64,000 nucleotides of DNA, from contig CP092863.1 in NCBI GenBank assembly GCA_030710605.1, positions 116,812,680-116,876,679 on the forward strand. The letters run 5' to 3'. The notes beneath the pieces were generated by a model. That model was not told the DNA's origin and ran no database searches. It was given only the letters and a program-made list of their open reading frames with translations. The position numbers and the translations under genes were made by a program. Below are positions 42,646 to 53,579 of the stretch, piece after piece. Origin of the DNA: Cordylochernes scorpioides. Lineage: Eukaryota; Arthropoda; Arachnida; Pseudoscorpiones; Chernetidae. Position 1 is the stretch's first letter. Every line of letters begins with the position of its first letter.

Positions 42646-43202
42646 TTATATTTCCTTATGTTCCAGGTTCCAAATAACTTTATTAGGTGCCGCTCAAAAA
42701 GAGCAACCTAGATAATCATATTTACAATATACTGAGGGGGATGTACAGGGGTTCATTTACAATTATAATTTATAATGATGTCGTTGGGTCCCCAGGTCCT
42801 TTGGGATATTGTTCTTGAGAAGGTTTTTTCTGGCTTCTTTGATATTCAAGGTGGGTTTGTTTTTCCTTTTTTTCCACTTTTCGTCATTCTGGCTTAATTG
42901 ATGGAGAATTTGTCTATGTTTTAAATATTTCCTTATGTTTTGTCTATGAGTGTATGTTGTATTTTTAAAAATTTAACACAGAGGTATTAAAACATATATA
43001 AGAAATGATAGTTTAATTAGAGAATATTTTTTCCCAGTCACTCAATGCTCGTATCTGGTTTACAGTCTCGTGTCTTAAGACACGTGTAGATATATCTTTA
43101 GGGCTCATTCCTTATCACAGCAAGTAAAGTTGTTTACTAGGGTGATACAAGCAATGTATTGTTCTATTCCTTTCTAACTATAAATGTCTCTGTAATTCAT
43201 TT

Positions 43203-43700
43203 ATGCCAGAACAATACTTGTCATGGAATCTGTCATCGAAAATAATAGCCTTCATTGCACGGACTAGAATTACTTCAACTCTAGATAGAGATATTCTCAT
43301 CATCAAAAAGGAAAACATTCACTGCAGGATTTGTGGAAATATATCTGATGAAATCTTCCACTATATCATAGAATGCAAATATTTAGGTGAAGAAAGAGAA
43401 AAAACTCTTAAAAACACCTTCTGGAGATTTAGCAACCCACTGAAGACGCTGAGAACTGTTTCATAAAAGAAAAATATAGCAATAGGACTCTATAATTTCT
43501 ACAGATCAATTGTAAATAGATTCATACACAAAAGAGGTAATGAGGAAAGTTTTAGAACAGATGTGTAAATAAATCCCTTTTCAAACAAAGCCTCACGTGC
43601 ACAAGGGGAAAGGGAGAGGAATTGCTGTATTGTTTTGTTGTATGGCGAATCCATACAGGGCAATGGGCCCTAATAAAAGCCGTTTTGTTGTTGTTTGTTG
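43203..43700 (+). pseudogene. LINE C-terminal end and 3' tail
   Basis: The 87-codon frame 43203-43466 ends with CRICGNISDEIFHYIIECK and YLGEERE, the zinc-knuckle C-terminus of an RNase H-bearing LINE. The 3' region follows, with GGCGAATCCATACAGGGCAA, GGGCCCTAATAAAAGCC and a (TTG)n tail at 43680-43705. That tail is the same sequence fused to 18S rRNA at 18762-18910. Everything upstream of the C-terminus is missing, as in a 5'-truncated insertion. Confidence 0.65.
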
Positions 43701-43894
43701 TTCTATTCCATATTTAAAGGGAGAGGTGTCTCTTTTTTTTTTTTTTTTGTACATGAATATCATCCTCCCGCAATCTTATGTTGTATTCTAGTCTTAAAAT
43801 CGACCCTCGCGTCACTTCAACAGCTTAAACATCCTTTTTGCATATTCGACCGATTGCATAACTCCTCTCTCTCGTAGGATGTTTTGTAGTAGTA

Positions 43895-44155
43895 GTCGAA
43901 CTGCTTTCTGCCTGTGTAGACATGTCGTGCACTTACTGTAGAAACATTCGCTAACTGTCCACCATGATTATCATTGCTCCTGATGAAATCCAGATGTCCC
44001 TTCGGAGGGGGCTCCGTCTGTTGTATATATTTCTCCCTATTTTAAAACTGGCTGTAAACCTTCCTGTTGACTAGATGTCAATAAACTGTTTTTTTATTTT
44101 CAAATTGTCATGATTATCATTGGCTTGTACCGCGTATACTTGTGATAGTAAAAAA
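43895..44155 (+). repeat. SINE-1 tail fragments around a retroelement 3' end
   Basis: A SINE-1 piece (CGAACTGCTTTCTGCCTGTG to CCACCATGATTATCATTGC) runs to 43978. It is followed by CTCCTGATGAAATCCAGATG through AGATGTCAATAAACTG (43979-44088), then CATGATTATCATTGGC of SINE-1 again. The middle block recurs at 62148-62310 and looks like a LINE 3' end inserted into the SINE. Confidence 0.6.
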
Positions 44156-44214
44156 ACATTGCTTGTTCAGGAGGATCCTCTATGAGGCTGACGGCCCTAA
44201 TAAAAAAAAAATCA

Positions 44215-44300
44215 ACAATTAGTTGATGTTTATTTTGATAAATGGCGCAAGCAATCAGAAACTTTCATTTGCACGATCAGAGGAGAAGCCTTTTTTTCTT
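44215..44300 (+). repeat. Single arm of hairpin family H1
   Basis: AACAATTAGTTGATGTTTAT, AAATGGCGCAAGCAATCAG and GCACGATCAG match one arm of 10617-10853. Confidence 0.55.
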
Positions 44301-44334
44301 AATATTTTCTAAAATTACTCTTATTCCTATAATA

Positions 44335-44850
44335 CATGTGGTACAGGCCATGATAATCATGGTAGGTAGTTAGCGACTGCTTTTACTGTAAGTGTACTAC
44401 ATGTATACATATATAGAAAGCAGTTTGACCTTTACACTTACAATTGTTTAAATTGAAAGACATATATTGGATCAAAATATCATTTATTTTACCAATATAT
44501 CAGTTGGCTGAACGCCAACCTTTATCAAGGTATTATATAACAAAGGTTGGCGTTCAGCTACTGAATTATTAATAAAATAATTGATATTTTGATCCAATAT
44601 ATGTCTTTTTAATTTAAAGATTTATTTATGGATTGCTTTATTTTCAAAACTTACCAGTGTAAAAGAGAGCTCCGTTTGGTTACTTGTACACTCACTGGTA
44701 GGGTTTTGATTTTTGAATCGGGGATCATTGAAGGAAATTTTTCTTTAGAAAAAAAAAAAGTGTCCAATGCGGGATTCGAACTCAGATCGTCGCTGTTGGA
44801 AATAGACAGTTTATACCACACCTCTACCATCCCCCACTTTCTCAATCTTA
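44335..44850 (-). mobile_element. SINE-1 copy split by a hairpin element
   Basis: The right part (44640-44845) carries the tRNA-like head on the minus strand (GGGATGGTAGAGG, GAGTTCGAATCCCGCATTGG, then a T-run) and the first body segment. The left part (44335-44445) carries GTGTACTACATG...CATGATAATCATGG. They are separated by the hairpin at 44446-44622. Confidence 0.7.
44446..44622. mobile_element. Hairpin family H3, short copy
   Basis: Arms carry GACATATATTGGATCAAAAT and GGCTGAACGCCAACCTTTAT with complements at the right (CAAAGGTTGGCGTTCAG, ATTTTGATCCAATATATGTC). It is about 177 bp, less than half the length of the 33864 relative. Confidence 0.75.
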
Positions 44851-44884
44851 ACTAGCTCTAATCTACTTTATATTGTGATGCATC

Positions 44885-45165
44885 AGCGCGCCTTCTGTTA
44901 TCAAAATTCGAAACTATTTTAGACGCCTATGATTCTTTTAAAAATGCGACAATTTCTATTGCTCTTACTGCAATGGAAAAATTAAAGGTAGGGCCTGGCT
45001 CATTAGTGTACATATGGTAGATTAAACTGGCGAAACCGCTGGGAGGGTTCACCACTGATGAGCCAGGCTCTCTTATTAATTTTTCCATTGCAGAAAGGGC
45101 AGTAGAACTTGTTTAATTTGTTAAAAGAATCATACGCGTCTATAATAGTTTCGAATTTTCATAAT
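44885..45165 (+). mobile_element. Fold-back family FB, copy 9
   Basis: Both arms are present: AGCGCGCCTTCTGTTATC, TTCGAAACTATTTTAGACGC and ATTGCTCTTACTGCAATGG at the left; GCCAGGCTCTCTTATT, CCATTGCAGAAAGGGCAGTA and ACGCGTCTATAATAGTTTCG at the right. The left arm's centre has lost part of the core. Confidence 0.75.
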
Positions 45166-45522
45166 AAAATTTATATAAGAACATTCCTATGTATTTATGG
45201 GATTATGAATGTTTGTGTACATTGGCGAAGAGACAAAAGAGCCTTTCTTGACGGTTACTCACCCCAGGGTTGCGCCAGACCCACGAGCTGTCAACAATGG
45301 TGGGTCAGCCTTCATTCATTCAAACCTAGGACTTAATGGTCTCTTGCCACACTCACATCACTTACGTCATTTGGATTCACTTACGTGACTCTTTGTCACC
45401 TCCTGGGATGTCATTTGTTGCTCTGGTAAACTGAACTGCCTGGGAGGTTTCAACTCGAACGTTCAACTGAGGACTTTCACTTTCTACACCTTAGTATGAA
45501 ATATAGACAATCACTCTATCTC
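45166..45522. other. Unassigned
   Basis: No recognised feature; the frame 45109-45336 runs out of the FB element and has no known motif. Confidence 0.4.
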
Positions 45523-45538
45523 TTCTATAAGACAATGG

Positions 45539-45587
45539 AACGCTTCACGATTTTGCGTGTCATCCTTGCGCAGGGGCCATGCTAATA

Positions 45588-45618
<31 letters not shown>

Positions 45619-45639
45619 ACCGCCGAACAAGCGTGTACA
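45539..45639 (-). pseudogene. U6 snRNA retrocopy with 16-bp target duplication
   Basis: The minus strand gives TTCGGCGGTACATATACTAA, AATTGGAACGATACAGAGAA, TATTAGCATGGCCCCTGCGC and AAGGATGACACGCAAAATCG, ending GTGAAGCGTT: almost complete U6, the catalytic snRNA of the spliceosome. Differences are one base after the ACAGAGA box (GAATATTAGC for GAAGATTAGC) and an altered 5' end (ACACGCTTG before TTCGG). TTCTATAAGACAATGG flanks it at 45523-45538 and 45640-45655, a perfect 16-bp target duplication. No U6 promoter or 3' T-run is seen. It is a retrocopy, not a gene. Confidence 0.9.
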
Positions 45640-45655
45640 TTCTATAAGACAATGG

Positions 45656-46253
45656 TCTTCTTCTTCAAGAAGCCTTGTTTCTCTATCCATAACCTTCCAT
45701 CCAGTCTATCAGTCTAATTCTTCCTACCGTTCTCTTTCCATCCATATTTACCCTCCAGAACTTTCTTCAGAGCAAATTAGCCTATAAGTGGCATATTTGC
45801 ATATTCCATTTGTTCCGTAAACGATTTTCCGCAATATGTTTCCCCGTATTCGAATAAAACTTTTAAACCACATAGCTTAGGCAATAAAAAAAGTTAATTG
45901 CATACTTTCAACCCTGGAATATTCAAATAAGTCTGAAAACAGGTTAATTTGCATATTCTGGAGTAGGAAAAATGATCTTGATTTTTGGTTTTTGTGATTA
46001 AAAAGGCTTCCTTTGTTATAAAATAGGCATTATTTATTACATTATATAAATTTATATAAAATTTTAAAGAACATAAATTGAGCAAGTGTAATTATTTATC
46101 ACCACGTTGTATTATTTCTTTATCTTTTATCAACAACTCGGGTGATGATGATACATTATCTCAGAGAGTATTTTCGCCATGAAATTAAATACATTCTAAA
46201 ATTGATATAATAATTAATTTCTCTCTTCACTACTGTGGGTAGTACTATTAATA
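45656..46253. other. AT-rich, unassigned
   Basis: No recognised gene or repeat. Confidence 0.4.
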
Positions 46254-47395
46254 CGCGGGCCATCCTATAAATAAGTTTCCCTATTTTTTTTTCTGCAAAC
46301 GAAACGTTGTAAAAATTAGTTAATATGGAAGAAATGGTCACTAGGATGCGTTGGAAGCTGGTGACCTTCAAAATCACGCTACTCGTACGCGCAAGTCCGT
46401 AGCGCTTCAGTTTCCATGGAGCTACCACTGGTGAACGCGTCCACTTGCGAACTCGGTTCTGTAATTCGTTTTTTTCACGGCCAAAAATGAAACTGCGGTC
46501 AATATTCATCGCGATTTAGTGTCAGTGTATGGTGAAGAATGTATGAGCATCCAAATGGTTCGCCGTGGCGTTCATGGTTCTTAGAAGGACGGCAAAACGT
46601 GCATGATGACGAGCGAAGCGGCAGCCCCGTTACTGCTACGGACAATGCAGCCGCTGCTGCTGTTCGGAATGTGGTGGAAGCAGATCGCCGCGTCACCATT
46701 GACGAAATAATGATTCGACTGCCTCCTGGAATCGAAATTGGACGCTCTTCGATTGGAACAATCATGACAGATATTTTGAATTTTCGCAAAGTCTGCGCAA
46801 GATGGGTCCCAGGTTTGCTCTTGGAAAATCACAAGCAACAACGGATGGAGGCAGCCCGAGCTTTCCTGGAAATGCATCAAAGAGATGGAGATCAACTGTT
46901 TTCCCGTATTGTCACTGGAGATGAAAGCTGGGTGCATCATTCAACTCCAGAAACAAAACGACAAAGCATGGTGTGGAAGAAGCCTGAGGAAAGTGCACCA
47001 AAAAAGGCAAGGTCACAATCTCTGCAGGCAAAGTTATGGCTATGGAAAACTTCAAATGGGAAATTTTCACACATCCACCTTATTCTCCGGAACTTGCCCC
47101 AAGCGACTTCCATCTTTTTCCAGCACTCAAGTGGCACCTTGGAGGCAAGCACTTTGCGAATGATGACGAAGTGCAGGCGGAGGAGAACCACTGGCTACGA
47201 AGACAGGACACGGCTTGGTACAACAGTGGTATCAAAAAATTGCTACAACGGTACCAAAAATGTTTGGACAGAAATGGTGATTATTTAGAGAAGTAGTCTA
47301 TAAGTTGTATAATGAAAATAAAATAACTGCATAATTGTAAATAATGTTGTTTATTTGTTTAAAAATAGGGAAACTTATTTATTGGATGGCCCTCG
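46254..47395 (+). mobile_element. Mariner-type element 4 with internal deletion
   Basis: The ends CGCGGGCCATCCTATAAATA at 46254 and its near-complement TATTTATTGGATGGCCCTCG at 47395 pair over about 37 bp and run into TTTCCCTATTTTT. TA flanks both ends (46252-46253 and 47396-47397). Its 1142 bp is short for the group, in line with a deletion in the transposase. Confidence 0.85.
46440..47296 (+). pseudogene. Mariner-family transposase lacking the second catalytic Asp
   Basis: A worn N-terminal part near 46440-46560 precedes WFLEGRQNVHDDERSGSP and RRVTIDEIMIRLPPGIEIG. ILNFRKVCARWVP and FSRIVTGDESWVHHSTPETK, with the first catalytic Asp, follow. After WKKPEESAPKKARSQ the sequence jumps to FKWEIFTHPPYSPELAPSDF HLFP, which holds the third Asp. 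The HDNARPH-type block with the second Asp is gone, a loss of perhaps 60-80 codons. The frame also shifts near 47035. It ends YLEK and TAG at 47296. The style fits the DD41D group, but the spacing cannot be counted because of the deletion. Confidence 0.8.
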
Positions 47396-47397
47396 TA

Positions 47398-48167
47398 CTA
47401 ATACTAAACCTCTGTTTTAAACCTATTTGTTGTGTAATCATTCAATCAGACTATACACGGGCGAAGCCAGGTTATTTTTCTAGTATTAAATATAGAAAGG
47501 TGACAGTGTAACACAACTATGTTATTCTTAAAGTGTTTATTCCCTTCCTTTGTGATGGCTAATGGGGTAGGAATTTACATAGAAGATTTAATCGATTCTT
47601 CCAAATACCTAAATAAAGGTAAAAATACGAAATTCACTTTGCTTTTTTATTAAAAATTCGGCAAGCTTTCAAGTGAATACTCTTTCTCAGGCCTATCAGA
47701 AGTAGCGCTCGAAAGCTTTCATAATTTATAATTAACAAAAAAAGTATATTGCCATCCGTCTTTTAATTTTTATTACACGGAAGATTGAACGCTTTGTTTT
47801 CTTTGTTCAATAGGAATTGTAATTCTATTTGCATATTTACCTTGTTGGTTTCGTTTTCTCTTTCGGATAACACCGAAAATAGGTCTTGACATTTCACTTT
47901 TACAGACAAACGGATTCTTTCTCTTTGGCCTGAGCTCTTTCTTACACTGTTGCATATCTACTCAAAGTTTTGCTTTCGGATTGTTGACTCTTAATTTTCT
48001 GCATGGTAGGTGCAGTAAATAATGGTTCCCCATTGTCCCGAGAAGTAAATATATGTGAATGGCCAGAGGCGTCTGCTCGTGAACAAAGTGGGGCGCCTCC
48101 CTCCACCCCCACAACAAGGGACTTTTTGTCCGCACTGCCCCCGATACCCACTCGCGCTGTGTTCGGC
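47398..48167. other. Mostly unassigned; possible Helitron-like end at 47455-47483
   Basis: CACGGGCGAAGCCAGG followed by CTAG at 47480-47483 and T resembles a Helitron 3' end with a weak hairpin. No matching 5' end was found. The frame 47773-47955 has no known motif. Confidence 0.35.
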
Positions 48168-51144
48168 TGACCTGTCTCGTCACCCTTTCTTGTTGTTATT
48201 GTTGTTACTGGGGAAACTCAATGTTGTTCTCCTATCTCTGAGGGTGATTCTGACCTGTTCCGTCACCCTTTCTTGTTGTTATTGTTGTTACTGGGGAAAC
48301 TCAATGTTGTTCTCCTATCTCTGAGGATGATTCTGACCTGTTCCGTCACCCTTTCTTGTTGTTATTGTTGTTACTGGGGAAACTCAATGTTGTTCTCCTA
48401 TCTCTGAGGGTGATTCTGACCTGTTCCGTCACCCTTTCTTGTTGTTATTGTTGTTACTGGGGAAACTCAATGTTGTTCTCTTATCTCTGAGGGTGATTCT
48501 GACCTGTCTCGTCACCCTTTCTTGTTGTTATTGTTGTTACTGGGGAAACTCAATGTTGTTCTCCTATCTCTGAGGGTAATTCTGACCCGTTCCGTTACCC
48601 TTTCTTGTTGTTATTGTTGTTACTGGGGAAACTCAATGTTGTTCTCCTATCTCTGAGGGTGATTCTGACCTGTTCCGTCACCCTTTCTTGTTGTTATTGT
48701 TGTTACTGGGGAAACTCAATGTTGTTCTCTTATCTCTGAGGGTGATTCTGACCTGTCTCGTCACCCTTTCTTGTTGTTATTGTTGTTACTGGGGAAACTC
48801 AATGTTGTTCTCCTATCTCTGAGGGCGATTCTGACCTGTTCCGTCACCCTTTCTTGTTGTTATTGTTGTTACTGGGGAAACTCAATGTTGTTCTCCTATT
48901 TCTGAGGGTGATTCTGACCTGTTCCGTCACCCTTTCTTGTTGTTATTGTTGTTACTGGGGAAACTCAATGTTGTTCTCCTATCTCTGAGGGTGATTCTGA
49001 CCTGTTCCGTCACCCTTTCTTGTTGTTATTGTTGTTACCGGGGAAACTCAATGTTGTTCTCTTATCTCTGAGGGTGATTCTGACCTGTTCCGTCACCCTT
49101 TCTTGTTGTCACTGGGGAAACTCAATGTTGTTCTCCTATCTCTGAGGGCGATTCTGACCTGTTCCGTCACCCTTTCTTGTTGTTATTGTTGTTACTGGGG
49201 AAACTCAATGTTGTTCTCCTATCTCTGAGGGTGATTCTGACCTGTTCCGTCACCCTTTCTTGTTGTTATTGTTGTTACCGGGGAAACTCAATGTTGTTCT
49301 CTTATCTCTGAGGGTGATTCTGACCTGTTCCGTCACCCTTTCTTGTTGTCACTGGGGAAACTCAATGTTGTTCTCCTATCTCTGAGGGCGATTCTGACCT
49401 GTTCCGTCACCCTTTCTTGTTGTTATTGTTGTTACTGGGGAAACTCAATGTTGTTCTCCTATCTCTGAGGGTGATTCTGACCTGTTCCGTCACCCTTTCT
49501 TGTTGTTATTGTTGTCACTGGGGAAACTCAATGTTGTTCTCCTATCTCTGAGGGCGATTCTGACCTGTTCCGTCACCCTTTCTTGTTGTTATTGTTGTTA
49601 CTGGGGAAACTCAATGTTGTTCTCCTATCTCTGAGGGTGATTCTGACCTGTTCCGTCACCCTTTCTTGTTGTTATTGTTGTTACTGGGGAAACTCAATGT
49701 TGTTCTCCTATCTCTGAGGGTGATTCTGACCTGTTCCGTCACCCTTTCTTGTTGTTATTGTTGTTACTGGGGAAACTCAATGTTGTTCTCCTATCTCTGA
49801 GGGTGATTCTGACCTGTTCCGTCACCCTTTCTTGTTGTTATTGTTGTTACTGGGAAAACTCAATGTTGTTCTCCTATCTCTGAGGGTGATTCTGACCTGT
49901 TCCGTCACCCTTTCTTGTTGTTATTGTTGTTACTGGGGAAACTCAATGTTGTTCTCCTATCTCTGAGGGTAATTCTGACCTGTTCCGTCACCCTTTCTTG
50001 TTGTTATTGTTGTTACTGGGGAAACTCAATGTTGTTCTCCTATCTCTGAGGATGATTCTGACCTGTTCCGTCACCCTTTCTTGTTGTTATTGTTGTTACT
50101 GGGGAAACTCAATGTTGTTCTCCTATCTCTGAGGGTAATTCTGACCCGTTCCGTTACCCTTTCTTGTTGTTATTGTTGTTACTGGGGAAACTCAATGTTG
50201 TTCTCCTATCTCTGAGGGTAATTCTGACCTGTTCCGTCACCCTTTCTTGTTGTTATGTTTGTTACTGGGGAAACTCAATGTTGTTCTCCTATCTCTGAGG
50301 GTGATTCTGACCTGTTCCGTCACCCTTTCTTGTTGTTATTGTTGTCACTGGGGAAACTCAATGTTGTTCTCCTATCTCTGAGGGCGATTCTGACCTGTTC
50401 CGTCACCCTTTCTTGTTGTTATTGTTGTTACTGGGGAAACTCAATGTTGTTCTCCTATCTCTGAGGGTGATTCTGACCTGTTCCGTCACCCTTTCTTGTT
50501 GTTATTGTTGTTACTGGGGAAACTCAATGTTGTTCTCCTATCTCTGAGGGTGATTCTGACCTGTTCCGTCACCCTTTCTTGTTGTTATTGTTGTTACTGG
50601 GAAAACTCAATGTTGTTCTCCTATCTCTGAGGGTAATTCTGACCTGTTCCGTCACCCTTTCTTGTTGTTATTGTTGTTACTGGGGAAACTCAATGTTGTT
50701 CTCCTATCTCTGAGGGTGATTCTGACCTGTTCCGTCACCCTTTCTTGTTGTTATTGTTGTTACTGGGAAAACTCAATGTTGTTCTCCTATCTCTGAGGGT
50801 GATTCTGACCTGTTCCGTCACCCTTTCTTGTTGTTATTGTTGTTACTGGGGAAACTCAATGTTGTTCTCCTATCTCTGAGGGTGATTCTGACCTGTTCCG
50901 TCACCCTTTCTTGTTGTTATTGTTGTTACTGGGAAAACTCAATGTTGTTCTCCTATCCTTGAGGGTGATTCTGACCTGTTCCGTCACCCTTTCTTGTTGT
51001 TATTGTTGTTACTGGGGAAACTCAATGTTGTTCTCCTATCTCTGAGGGTAATTCTGACCTGTTCCGTCACCCTTTCTTGTTGTTATTGTTGTTACTGGGG
51101 AAACTCAATGTTGTTCTCCTATCTCTGAAGGTAATTCTGACCTG
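48168..51144 (+). repeat. 83-bp satellite, 36 units
   Basis: Each unit runs from TGACCTGTTCCGTCACCCTT through CTTGTTGTTATTGTTGTTAC and GGGGAAACTCAATGTTGTTC to CTATCTCTGAGGGTGATTC. The length fits 36 units: 34 of 83 bp and two 9 bp shorter, in which TATTGTTGT is missing (near 49107 and 49345). Several longer blocks repeat, such as about 49093-49330 and 49331-49505, which points to expansion by multi-unit steps. No transcript or protein is suggested. Confidence 0.95.
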
Positions 51145-51544
51145 CCATCCCAGTTTTTTGATAGCTATGATTGCTCAAATAGTTTCACTTCCCCCAGCAA
51201 CTCTTTCCCGTTACTGAAGAGGTATAAGCTTCATGGCCAAAGACAATTTCACAATTATGACCTAAACGTCTTTCTTTCTCTCTTTAACGATATTAAGTAG
51301 ATTGCCTAATTCTGCCGTTTAACATTCCTCACACCTGAGTTCTCGTCAAGAACTTACCCATTTCATCCGGAAACTAAGCAGACGAGCTTAGGAAGGAAAC
51401 CAGAAGTATTTTAGTCCCTGCCCTACTTGGCTTTCTTTTTCACACCAGCGCGCGCTTTTTTTACCTTAAATGTTTCTCGCTCTTTCTTGTCATTTGTTTT
51501 CCTTCTTGGATTCCGATATCTTGGCTATCTTTCCTTCTTTTCTA
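51145..51544. other. Unassigned
   Basis: No recognised gene; joins the 83-bp satellite to the U6-derived array. Confidence 0.4.
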
Positions 51545-51985
51545 CATGGCCCTCTGTGATACCAGTTCGGCGGTACAACTACTACAATAGGAACGATACA
51601 GAGAAGATTAGCATGGTCCCTGTAATACCAGTTCGGCGGTACAACTTCTACAATAGGAAGGATACAGAGAAGATTAGCATGGTCCCTGTGATACCAGTTC
51701 GGCGGTACAACTACTACAATAGGAAGGATACAGAGAAGATTAGCATGGCCCCTGTGATACCAGTTCGGCGGTACAACTACTACAATAGGAAGGATACAGA
51801 GAAGATTAGCATTGCCCCTGTGATACCAGTTCGGCGGTACAACTACTACAATAGGAAGGATACAGAGAAGATTAGCATGGCCCCTGTGATACCAGTTCGG
51901 CGGTACAACTACTACAATAGGAAGGATACAGAGAAGATTAGCATGGCCTCCTGTACAAAAATGACATGAAAAATTTGAAGCGTTC
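51545..51985 (+). repeat. Tandem array of a U6 snRNA-derived 66-bp unit
   Basis: TTCGGCGGTAC recurs at 51566, 51632, 51698, 51764, 51830 and 51896, exactly 66 bp apart. Each unit continues AACTACTACAATAGGAA, GGATACAGAGAAGATTAGCA and TGGCCCCTGTGATACCAG. That follows U6 from its 5' stem-loop through the ACAGAGA box and AGC triad to the start of the internal stem-loop. The sixth unit runs on into a worn copy of the U6 3' part (AATGACATGAAAAATTTGAA, GCGTTC). Since 66 is 22 codons, open frames of 180 and 186 codons appear on the two strands; I take these as by-products. Confidence 0.85.
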
Positions 51986-52324
51986 TTGTTTGTAGAAGGG
52001 AAAAGTAGAAACAACAATATATGAGAGGACCAACCTGACCTGGATATCATCTCTATTTACAAATCACAGTTTAAACCATAATTTTCGTTCCAGTTTTCTG
52101 TACGATTTTCAGGAGAGGGGGGGAGAGTATATAGCCAAGATTACTTTTAATTTTAAGGTGAAAATATCCAGACTTTCAGGAATAAGTTTATTTTATAAAA
52201 CATTTTAATTTACAAATATTTAGATTTCGGATACGGAAGCCCTTCTACAGGGTAAACACGATAGAAGATCGTTCATGCCCCGAAGGCTAGAGATTTATTA
52301 ATTAAAATTTTTAAATAAGAAACT

Positions 52325-52395
52325 TAAAAAAAAAAAACGACAAAAGGCTATATCAAAGACTTTCCACTTCCTTAAGTTTTTGTCTATGAGCGCAA
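52325..52395 (+). mobile_element. M1 MITE, 3' fragment
   Basis: ACGACAAAAGGCTATATC, then AAAGACTTTCCACTTCCTTA and AGTTTTTGTCTATGAG match the M1 right end. Confidence 0.6.
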
Positions 52396-52439
52396 TTGTA
52401 AATGCCTAATAAAAATTGAAAAAAAGACGAATTGCGATG

Positions 52440-52905
52440 TACCGTAACAAGCTTTCTAACAAACCTGGGCTCAGCTGATAGTACCCTGTAAGGACTCCAG
52501 AGATACAGGATGTACTCCATGTTAGAAGCGGCTGTACATGGTGTTTGTTCCTCATGTCAGACATTCCATATTGGAGCTATGTCAGTGGCCTGCTACTGAG
52601 TCCCAGTCTTAATAACATTCTACTTCACCCAGTCATGATGATAGTACCCTGTAAGGACTCCAGGGATACAGGATGTACCCATGTTAGGAGTGGTTGTACA
52701 TGGTGTCTGTTCCTCATGTCAGACATTCCATATTGGAGCTAAGTCAGTGGCCTGCTATTGAGTAGTGATCCCAGTCATAATGACATTCTACTTAACCCAG
52801 TCATGATGGTTGAAGAAAAAGCATCGAGAGACACCAAGAGATAATATATATAAAGAACTCCAGCCAGGGATAAAAACGTCCGAAATAGATTAAAAGAAAC
52901 CTATC
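52440..52905. repeat. Dispersed repeat K, with tandem duplication
   Basis: ACCCTGTAAGGACTCCAGAG and TCATGTCAGACATTCCATAT occur twice, about 150 bp apart (52485 and 52637; 52552 and 52716). AGAGACACCAAGAGATAAT then follows. The whole matches 41750-42060. Confidence 0.7.
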
Positions 52906-53280
52906 CCTGTGGAAGCCTGATATTTACATCTTAAAATTTTGATACAAAGAATTATTTTATTGGTTATTATATTTTAATGTGCGTAAAACCTTTGAGACTT
53001 TGGTGTTCAAGCATCGAATGGTGAGACATCCATGATAACTTGGTATCCAAGAAGTGGACTGGGCCAAGCAGGCCATAAATTAGAATGTGGCCATCCATCT
53101 ATTTCTGGCCTTCTACTGACCCCTATTTACATAATTAATTGCATAGAGGGTCGGGATGATGAGATATCGTGTACAACTTTGTTGTGTGTGTGTTTTTTTA
53201 CGACGTCTAAGATTTCTTTATGGCAATTACATAATTGTATCGTTATTTTGGGGATCTTAATATAGATTGATTCGACTCCT
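52906..53280. other. Unassigned
   Basis: A weak relative of the repeat near 36036 lies at 52990-53010; otherwise nothing is recognised. Confidence 0.35.
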
Positions 53281-53290
53281 GAAATTTTTT

Positions 53291-53310
53291 TGGTTTTTTT
53301 TTTTTTTTTT

Positions 53311-53349
<39 letters not shown>
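53291..53349. repeat. Poly(T) then (GA)n microsatellite
   Basis: A T-rich run ends near 53312 and is followed by about 17 GA dinucleotides. Confidence 0.95.
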
Positions 53350-53351
<2 letters not shown>

Positions 53352-53579
53352 TTTTTGTTTGATTCTTCTTTTTAAGTTGTAAATATATATTTGGGGATAG
53401 AAGATATTCACATTATATGTGGTAAGAAGGAAAATGCTTCTTTAAGAAAAGCAATGAAGAAATTCTCTTATTATTATTATTTTTTCAATCATCTATGAGC
53501 AAAGCTTGCCGATTCAGATAAGTCAATAGGCCGCAAACCCAAGTTAAAAAAAATCGAAAAACGTTAATTCATACTACCT

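Noticed and set aside
45539..45639. Functional U6 gene
   Set aside because: Target duplication on both sides, altered 5' end, no 3' T-run and no promoter seen.
46156..46509. 117-codon minus-strand frame
   Set aside because: It lies over the N-terminal part of mariner 4 on the opposite strand and has no motif.
51427..52050. 180- and 186-codon frames on both strands as proteins
   Set aside because: Both are produced by the 66-bp U6-derived unit (22 codons).
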